DNA of 64,000 nucleotides, from the NCBI GenBank assembly GCA_030248135.1, contig JASANC010004297.1:1-64000 (forward strand). Reading direction: 5' to 3'. The stretch comes from Theristus sp. LFF4_11. Its lineage: Eukaryota > Nematoda > Chromadorea > Monhysterida > Xyalidae. Under the pieces are notes generated by a model that was not told the origin of the DNA, did no database searches, and saw nothing but the letters and a program-made list of their open reading frames with translations. Made by a program: the position numbers and the translations under genes. Below are positions 56,464-64,000 of this stretch, piece after piece (position 1 is the stretch's first letter; every line of letters begins with the position of its first letter).

Positions 56464-59400
56464 TCACCCGATCATGTCCACGAGCGGCTCCATGTCGCCG
56501 AGGTAGTTGCGTTTCTTCTCGGGGCGTTTGTGGTTGATGAAGCTGCGCTTCTTGACGGCGTTGCGCTTGTCGTCCTCCTGGCGGTATTTCGCCTCGTGCA
56601 CGTGCGTCCGCCGAAAGTAACGCCAGTAGAAGGCGGTCGTGACGGCGTACAACACGAGCGAGCCGACGATCACCGGCCAATTCGCAGAGTCGCACTGCTC
56701 GACCGGACTCGACTTGACGGCCGCCACGGCCACCAGAATCAACTGGCACACGGCGAAACGCAACAGTTGCACGATCGCCAACAGACGCTCCACGCGACGA
56801 CTCAGTGGCCACTCGGAGAACACCGCCGCACTGTGCCTGCAACGACGGTGACGCTGCTGTGCGTTGTGATGGCATTCACTGCTCAAGCTGACGTGAATGC
56901 AGCCAATCAGCGTGCCAGCAACACATTACACGGCTTGAGTTAATGCGTTGCAATTCGACTGTGAAGAGCTGTCTTGTTGGGTCTTGTCAATTCGGGCGTG
57001 AAATTTAGGAATGAATTTTGAGCGTGTAGCCTGTGTTCTTGCATGGTGCGTTTATTTGCGCCATACTTTTGAGACACTTGTTTTTTGTGGTCTCCAATCG
57101 GCCAGTCCAACTACATCGCAGTGCCCTTGTTCCGATCTATTACAGAAACGCGAGCACAAATGAGGAACCTGATCGAAAACGTTTCTCGATTGCACTCACC
57201 AATACATCGCCGTATGAACGATCATTTTCAACATCAACGCCCAACGCAAAAAGGCGAAATTCTCTGGATACACGAAGAACCAGTACAGGGTGGTGGCGGT
57301 GTGATAGAACCGATGCAGCTTGGTGACGCGACGTTTCTAAACAAGTTTAGAAATGCGACTGGCTGCGCTTTGCGAAGAAAATCTTAAGCCCAACACTTAA
57401 ACCGCTTTATTAAACTCTGCACCGCAAGCGGGGCAACAAGCACCCGTCATTTTAGACCATAGGTGGCACGGAAAATTCCCGGACAATTTTCCCGTTCAAA
57501 ATAAATTTCAGTTATTTTAGCAAACCTTTTTACTAAATATCAGAGTTTTACAACCTTGCTTTCCAAAAATTGAAAACAAATTTCCGGAATTTTTGTTTGC
57601 AAACTTCTTTATTTCGAAAAAATTCCATTTCTCATTTAGACGTATAAACTGTGATGATGCCTTGGATTTCACCAAGTTTCCACTTGATCTCACCTGCAGG
57701 ACCATGATCACGGAGCTGATCATCTCCCACAAGTTCAGGTAGGCGCACAGCCAGACCCAGTAGCCGCTGGTGCCATCAAAGTAGCCACCGGACTCGCACA
57801 TTGACCCTAAAATCAGGCCAGTCCACAGTCACATCACCAATGCGAATGCGGATATAAAACTAAAAAGTACGCCTGATATTGGCTTTTATGGCAGATTCAC
57901 ACACCAGAAAAAATTACAGTCTCCATTGACGCACATTTGTGTTCATTCCAAACATTGGTCACTCACACGAACAATGAAAAACCAATAAACATGATAGACG
58001 CACGCACCACTAAGCTTCAGCTTCTTCAGAGCCCAAACGAATTCCGACATCAGTCTCACAGCAGCGAACGCGTGCACTGCGCCCATCAACAGCGCCCAAT
58101 AGCGGTACAAACGGTCCAAGTTGTACGCGGGCCTGCAGAATCGGGCGATAATTTCGGCCGTCATCAGAGACGTCCAGTGACAGAATGGAAACTGTACACT
58201 TCTGCGGTAAGGGCGAAGTTCAGAGGAGTCAGGACAGGAGCAACAGGGGGGACTAGCTCAGAAAAAACATCGGCTTCCAAAACTGTCCTGTCCACCACTC
58301 ACGGCTTGCCTACTCATGGTGTCTTACACTTCTCTGGTATCATGTAGGGTTAGGGGGAAAAAAAATCCGGATTTTTTTTTTAAATTAAAAAAAAAATTTT
58401 TTTTTTTTAAAAATTTTTTTTTACAAGTTAGGTTCGTTCGAAGCGTCTCGTCGAGCTGAGTTCATCTAGACTATTTTCAGAACGATCCGGGAAACTATAA
58501 GAGCGAAAATCGTGTTTTATTGAAATTATGTCCATTTCATAGAGGGAAAGTTGCATTTTCAACAGTAAAACAGGGCAATTTTTCACGTGTACTTGAATAT
58601 TGAACCGTTCTTAGTGGTTCCTCTTTAGAAAATTACCAAAATTTGACTGTGTTCAAAAATTCCTGTTTGCTGTAGCTAAGTCGGCAACCCCTGTCGACCC
58701 GGTCGCCCCCCCCCCCAAGACACTTACTTTCAGGTTCAACCAGCTATGCTATCTGCCACATGGCGAGAGCCCACTCTTCAAATCATCGTATCGAAAACAT
58801 GTACCATGATTTCGCGATCACGTTGCGGGCAACTGACAGACGCAAGTTTAACACGTTAGTTTAGCTCAGCACGCAAGTTTTAACATGTGGCCATGTTATC
58901 GGGTATCTGAAAAACGGTCGTGTGATGTGGTATTAACCAACATCTCCGCTCAAATTGTTTAACAATATATCGCACAACTCCATTGTAGACCTATAACATA
59001 CGCCAATCAACAAGATATCATGTTCATCTCATGGCCTACCGACTGAAAAACATGTTCTAAGTTGCAAGAAAACGATTTCTGAAACGATATTTCAATTCAG
59101 TTAAGTCATTTCAACGCTAAAAATTGACTCTAGAAGTCATCCAAATCGAAAAACATGGAGTACGTCGGTCAAAATGACCAAATAATGACATTTACCTAAG
59201 CACACAAAGAAGTTGGGAAGAAAATTTGGTTTGAACTTTCAAAAAATTATGCCATAAATCGAATTTTCAGAGCAAAGTAGAAGAAAAAATTTTCAAATTT
59301 TTTTTTTAAGTTTGAAAAAAAAAATCCAAATTTTTTTTTTAAAAAAAACGAAAAAAAAAATAAAAAAAAAATTTTTTTTCAAAGCCCCTAACCCTAGTAT

Positions 59401-59837
59401 CATGCCGTGCACTGCGATTTGTATACATACTTAAAAGTGATTTTTTTGATTTCTGATCAGAGGTTGCTTGCAATGAGTCGTTGTAGGTTCCTAATCCTAA
59501 ACCTAATCCTAATCCTAAGCCAAGCCTTTTTGATAAGGTGAAAATGATCAATTTAGTTTTTGCATTTTTTTCTTTCCTGTGTTTTGGAGGAGGAGCACCG
59601 GAACTGCAGATGCAGCTGTTTTAATAATGATGCATTACGGTGCACTGCAGAATAAAACTGACTGACAGACACCACCGACCTGTCCACCATGTACCACTTC
59701 TTCAGCGCGTGCAACACCATCCAGTACAACAGGCACAACGCGCAGACCAGCGCGCGCACTTCGTACGTGTTCACCTGACTCTGCCCGTCGTCGTAGTAGA
59801 ATTTTCGCGTGAAAAGCAGCTGCCGGAATGTGGCCAT
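56464..59837 (-). CDS. ELO-family very-long-chain fatty-acid elongase, altered histidine box
   Basis: ER membrane protein of the ELO family (3-ketoacyl-CoA synthase step). Exons: 59837 to about 59668 (ATG in CACCATGG; VCALCLLYWMVLHALKKWYM), about 58193-57969 (NLDRLYRYWALLMG), 57806-57694 (YWVWLCAYLNLWEMISSVIM, the KxxEL/DT region), 57336-57200 (the box LHRFYHTATTLYWF, then LKMIVHTAMYW) and 56836-56464 (RLLAIVQLLRFAVCQLIL, CDSANWPVIVG, a basic KKRSFINHKRPEKKRN tail, TGA). The last three join exactly in phase; the exon 1-2 and 2-3 junctions have alternatives. The aligned HxxHH box is H-R-F-Y-H, so the middle histidine is Tyr. KxxEL reads NLWEM. About 300 residues, normal size. Membership is sound; activity is doubtful. 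Confidence 0.85.
57970..57990 (-). other. Donor region of elongase exon 2
   Basis: GTTCGTGTGAGT offers two overlapping donors. C/GTGTGA at 57969 keeps the downstream frame (giving R-S-M-C-E-S); GTTCGT/GTGAGT does not with the acceptor read at 57806. Confidence 0.4.
58345..59396. mobile_element. hAT-like non-autonomous DNA transposon
   Basis: Ends are TAGGGTTAGGGG and CCCCTAACCCTA. GTATCATG flanks both sides (58337-58344, 59397-59404), a perfect 8-bp duplication as made by hAT-superfamily transposases. Long A and T homopolymer runs lie just inside each end. No transposase ORF. It sits in the first intron of the elongase gene. Confidence 0.85.
59416..59641 (-). mobile_element. 224-bp dispersed element with telomere-like repeats, copy B
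   Basis: Reverse complement of copy A. The tract CCTAATCCTAAACCTAATCC is the telomere-like part. GCAGTGCAC in element orientation precedes and follows it, a 9-bp target duplication. It abuts the hAT-like element's duplication to within 12 bp. Confidence 0.82.
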
Positions 59838-60597
59838 GGTGTTTTGTTTGGGGTCTTTATGATTTCCCCAACTGTATTTTTCGGACGATATTATTCAGCT
59901 TGTCAAAAACCTTTTTTTTGCCACAGCAGAGCTATCGAGGCACGCGCCACCGAATCGCGGCTGCGAAATTGTCTCGGTCCTGTTTAAGACGTTCGTGATT
60001 GCATGTCTGAAAAACATGTATAAAATCAATCAATCAATCAATCAATCCAACAGCGGCGCAAATATCGATTGAATCGGAATGCGGAAATGTTTAGTTTAGC
60101 CAAGTTTTGCGACATGTATAAACTTTATTCCAAAAGTTGCTCTTCAAGTCAAGCTTAAAAACAATTGGTGAAACGGTCGAAAAGGTCGATTTTGGTTAGG
60201 GAGGGGTCAGGTCAGCCGTAACCCTAAGCCAAGCCTTTTTAGAAGTGCGGTGGGTGAGTGAGCAAATAGGTGCACGTGGTGACCACACGAATTGTTGAAC
60301 ATAGACCAAATTAAAAAAAAATATCTGATAAAAAAGATGCCGATTAAAAAAATTCAAATAATTTTCCTCTGCTCTGAAAACCTCATTTTTGGTGCAATTT
60401 TTGGCAGTAGCGAAAATGGGACCTCGGGTGAGGGGGGGGGGGGGCTGTTTGCCTACTTTGTTTGGTTGCGGTTTCGTGTTTGTGTGGAACATCGTTCAGA
60501 ATTAACATGGTGTAACTGCGAAAAAGTCACCCAATCACATTTACCCTGATGCGTGATTTTCACGTGCACACACGCGCGTCGTCACCGCTGTCCGTCG
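59838..60597. other. Gene-free stretch upstream of the elongase
   Basis: Contains (ATCA)n-like AATCAATCAATCAATCA near 60027 and a G-homopolymer at about 60432. CCCTAAGCCAAGCCTTTTT near 60222 matches the middle of the 224-bp family, a decayed fragment. No exon. Confidence 0.45.
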
Positions 60598-60822
60598 TAA
60601 TGCATCATTATTAAAACAGCTGCATCTGCAGTTCCGGTGCTCCTCCTCCATAACACAGGAAAGAAAAAAATGCAAAAACTAAATTGATCATTTTCACCTT
60701 ATCAAAAAGGCTTGGCTTAGGATTAGGATTAGGTTTAGGATTAGGAACCTACAACGACTCATCACAAGCAACCTCAGATCAAAAATCAAAAAAATCACTT
60801 TTAAGAATGTATACAAATCACC
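60598..60822 (+). mobile_element. 224-bp dispersed element with telomere-like repeats, copy C
   Basis: TAATGCATCATTATTAAAAC to GTATACAAATC with GGCTTAGGATTAGGATTAGG inside. ACCGCTGTC lies on both sides (60583-60591, 60820-60828), again 9 bp, although a few extra bases separate the left one from the element. Confidence 0.78.
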
Positions 60823-60829
60823 GCTGTCT

Positions 60830-62660
60830 GACCTTGACAGGGTTGCGCGCTAGTGGATCATGAGCATGAGCATGCCGATGCCGCGTGCGCGTGCGCTTTA
60901 AAAAAGAAGCGCCAGGCCTTGACAGCGCAAACCGAAACACCACAGCGTTTTTAGCAGAATTATTCTGAACGGGTACTCCCAGAATCCAGATACCTCCACT
61001 CCGACAAGCCTGGAAAAGGCTTAAAAAATAGAAGACATGAACAAAAAGGACGTTCATTTTTAAACCTGTTGTTCTTTCCAACTGCTGGTTGGTTATGACA
61101 GCGTGTGTCAGCTGAGGCCCTCTAATTGCAGCCTGAAAAGTTGCGGCCCATTCGATTCCGGCGAAGTTTCTTTAGCACGATAGCAAACCACTATTGTGGT
61201 GACTTGAGGAAAATTCGCCCGCCGGGCAGCACTGTGCAAGCCGCAACTCTTCGGACCGGTATCCTGCGGGCCGCTTATAGTCCAGCAACCGACTTTTTTG
61301 GCGATTATGACAATTAGAGGCGGAGAAGGTCTTGATTCGGTTTGAATTTAAAGTTTCTTGAGTTTTGACAACTTGTCAGTCACTCACCGGAGAAACGAAA
61401 AAACGAAATGTAAAAATTGTCGTAAAATATTATTGATAAAAAAGTTTCATGCATAAAGGACAAAACCATCTATCAGAAATTGAACGTGTGTGCATTGAAA
61501 ATTACAGAACAGGCTCTTGAATACATTTTTTGTGTGGTTTCATTGGCTTTCATTTGCTCGGGAATAAAAAACAACGCGTTTTTTTATCAGCACTGGGCTT
61601 GACGAACATAATGAACATTTGACGTGCTCCATCCGCGTCGAGAGAGACCCAACAAACCGTGTGAGGGTGGTGTTATGGTTGTGGTGACTGATGGCATTCT
61701 ATTTATTTAAAATGGAATTCGAATTTGAGTCCTGTTTTGAATTGGACGGCGTAATTATGATCTAAACCTGACCTGCCATGCCATGACAACGCCAACCTGC
61801 CAACAAGCAGAATTGGAATGTTGTTGTTTTTTGCAGTTTACACTGTCACCTTGTTTATCAAAAAGCCTAAAAAACGCCGAACAAACAGAAAACTGCCAAT
61901 GCAGTTCAAAAACCGTGAGAATGAAAAGTTTTTTGGTCATATATCAAACAATAACAATAATGGAAATTCTTTCACAGTTTATTTGAGATAACTTGCCCAG
62001 TATTTTCGTTCAGTTTTGAAAAAGAAAAAAACACTTTCAAAACTAGCATAAACACTGAACGGAAATATGCTTAAAAATGTTGCATGTTCGCAAAAAAAGA
62101 TTAAGCTAAAACAAAAACAAGCAAAAAATAAATGACATTTTGCTAGAAATTTCAGAACTAAAAGGCGCCCGAAAGGCAGCAAAAATTTTTATAGCTGGGC
62201 GTTGACAAAATGCAATATATCGATTTATCTGTCTGTTCAGAGTGTTTTCGAACATTCTGGATGAATACATGGGGTTTCAACAGCACGAAAAGACTCAGTG
62301 AAGCATTACATGCAGCTCTTGCGTAGAGGTTCATGCTTTTGCTGTCTCCAGGCTCAGTGCATATAACGTCGGTTGTGCTGGTGGGTTCTGCTCTGCTGTT
62401 AGTTCTCCTGGCCCTATATTCACACATTTTATGTTTTGACGGACATGTTTTCGTTTCAGGAGAGACAGTTCCATCTGTGCTTCATGCCTGAAATAAGCCG
62501 AAAATCCTGTCAGAGAAAGTCTATGATTCGTTAAAATTCCAACACAACTCAAAAGGCGAAGCAACTCACGAGAAAACACGCCGTAAAAATTGCCAGTTCA
62601 GTGATGACGTGAATCTACAATGTTTTTCAAATAGTTTTTTTTATTTTAGTTTATTTGTAA
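60830..62660. other. Gene-free stretch
   Basis: A 63-codon frame at 61126-61317 and several others show no recognisable content. No RNA gene or repeat end was identified. Confidence 0.4.
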
Positions 62661-62668
62661 AACTAAAA

Positions 62669-63987
62669 ATGATTCGTTCGGTCGTGTCTGGCATGGTGCA
62701 AAACGCGCTACGCCCCACAGCCAGCGATGTTGGCCAGCGACTGAGGGACGAATTTTGCTCACTTGCACCGGCTGGCCCCGGTAAAACGGATTAATTGATT
62801 ATTTTAAATAAAACGAAACGTTTCACTTTTAAAACCTTTTTGACTTCCGCACTCGTGAACCTAAGCACCTTAAACCGTTCACACAATCATTGACCCCTCC
62901 ATCAAATCACCGGCGTTTGGTTGGTTTACCTTCACAAATACAATCAACTGAAATCCATCATTTTGTCAGACCGAATCGAGGATCATTTTCGATCGCTTGA
63001 GCTCGTCATCATAAACAAAACTAGTCACCCGTTGGAGTTCGGCAATCGATTTTACTTTGACACCGGGAAATTCTTCAGCTTGCCGCCTGATGTGATCAAA
63101 CAACGCGGTATCGGCAGGTACATTCTTGCATTTTTCAAAATCAGATTTTTTTCAGTTTCAAAAATAAAAACACAGAGAATCAAAGCCAATAAAAAGCAGG
63201 ATACTCTGTGTGCTTTTTGAAACTTTGTGGCACTTTCCGTTTACAGATGTATCGTGTGCAATATTGAAGGCACTGTGCTGAACGGTGTTACAGGGGCATT
63301 GCAATTTAAGATTCTGGTCGGTCTTGGTCAGAAATTTATTTTTGTTCGTTTTTTTGCGTTGTATATCTTGGTAAACAGCTTCATTAAAGGCCCATTCATG
63401 CAAGACGTTTATATATCCGGCACGGTTATATGACGTGACGTGACGTGACGTGCCGTAAAAATTTGTGTGCATGAATTGGCCTTAAAAAGTCTGGCGTTTA
63501 GTAACGTTAACATAAATTAACCTCACGTTTTAGGGTACGACGCAATATCTTCACATTGGTTTCTGCAATCCAGCGATTGGTGGTTATAAATTTTTTATCG
63601 GACTTAGCACCGGTACGAATTGCAACTAGTTTGTTTCGCTTTTTTCACCGTTTGCAAGCAAATTTGAGTTGTACACTGGTTGTTCTGTTATGACGTTCGA
63701 AATAAGTACCAGCAGACGTAAACGCGGAAAAGTCGCTTTTATGCGCAGCAAACTGACAACCTAATTGGCTGGTTCAAATCAATTAAAAAAGCCTCCGTGC
63801 CAGACTGAAATTTTTCGCAAGTATTCTAGCAAAATCGCCGAAATACGGCTACGATGAGGCGGTGGAGGCGACGGTGCCCCTCATCTCGCAGCACTACCCA
63901 TTCACGCTGACTGCGAAACTGTCGGATGAAGTTGAACTGGTACAGAAACGCATGGAGTTCACCATTGAACAGAATGCCACCATATGA
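62669..63987 (+). CDS. Small beta-rich protein, possibly actinoporin-like
   Basis: Five exons join in phase: 62669-62780 (ATG after AAAAA), 62970-63118, 63247-63316, 63534-63612 and 63830-63987 (TGA), giving about 188 residues. There is no clear signal peptide; the N-terminus looks helical and amphipathic. Exon 2 reads as alternating beta strands with an N-K-T-S-H-P turn. Exons 3-4 have a GTVLNGVTG turn and a YLHIGF strand. Length, an amphipathic N-terminus and strand spacing resemble the actinoporin / fungal fruit-body lectin fold (membrane-binding beta-sandwich), which has animal homologues that are not venom toxins. This is inference from layout only; conserved aromatic and Arg residues of the membrane-binding face were not verified. 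It may instead be an unrelated beta-sandwich. Confidence 0.55.
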
Positions 63988-64000
63988 TTTCGGCGCAATT

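Noticed and set aside
46317..60822. Interstitial telomere block
   Set aside because: The TTAGGN tract is only about 35 bp and always sits at the same position inside a dispersed 224-bp element, so it is part of that element and not a relic of chromosome fusion.

Overview
The window is nuclear DNA of an invertebrate animal. Every recognised gene is split by GT-AG introns of about 50 bp to several kb, and one gene is a DEG/ENaC sodium channel, a family found only in animals. Transposable elements fill introns and gaps. A nematode or other ecdysozoan would fit, but nothing fixes the phylum. All gene calls come from reading translated exons by eye; exon edges rest on splice-site consensus and phase.

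Layout. 1-1.4 kb: repeats (a CAGTGACACC-ended MITE and tRNA-derived SINEs). 1.55-8.14 kb (+): an IGHMBP2/SMUBP-2 helicase with helicase core, R3H domain and AN1 finger. 9.17-10.95 kb (+): proteasome subunit beta-1 (PSMB6 type). 12.34-16.80 kb (+): histidyl-tRNA synthetase in eleven exons. 17.3-33.6 kb (-): a probable F-box/LRR gene whose last intron has received a 10.9 kb LTR retrotransposon (17548-28440). 34.7-39.5 kb (-): an unrecognised coiled-coil protein with an acidic tail. 40.7-44.1 kb (-): UDP-glucuronate decarboxylase (UXS1). 44.5-45.4 kb (-): a small unrecognised coiled-coil protein. 46-48.3 kb: nested repeats. 49.4-54.3 kb (+): the DEG/ENaC channel in twelve exons. 56.5-59.8 kb (-): an ELO-type fatty-acid elongase with an altered histidine box. 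62.7-64.0 kb (+): a small beta-rich protein that looks actinoporin-like.

The most unusual object is the LTR element. Its two 504-bp LTRs differ at one base and it has a 4-bp target duplication, so it is young. Its 1388-codon ORF is open and shows protease-linker, RT, RNase H and integrase-N-terminal-like regions, but the catalytic residues I could place are replaced. A second ORF after pol carries two perfect CCHC zinc knuckles. Across the internal region I found 18 copies, plus one variant, of a small hairpin. The loop is always ATGGAG; the 3-4 bp stem differs from copy to copy but stays complementary. Copies fall in the leader, between ORFs and in all three reading frames of the ORFs. This is what an array of RNA protein-binding (packaging-type) hairpins would look like, and I know of no description of it.

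Several other elements can be closed by their target duplications: a mariner-type long-TIR element (TA), a Harbinger-like element inside a SINE (TTA), a hAT-like element in an elongase intron (8 bp), and a 224-bp family with telomere-like repeats (9-bp duplications). There is also a foldback MITE family with six copies.
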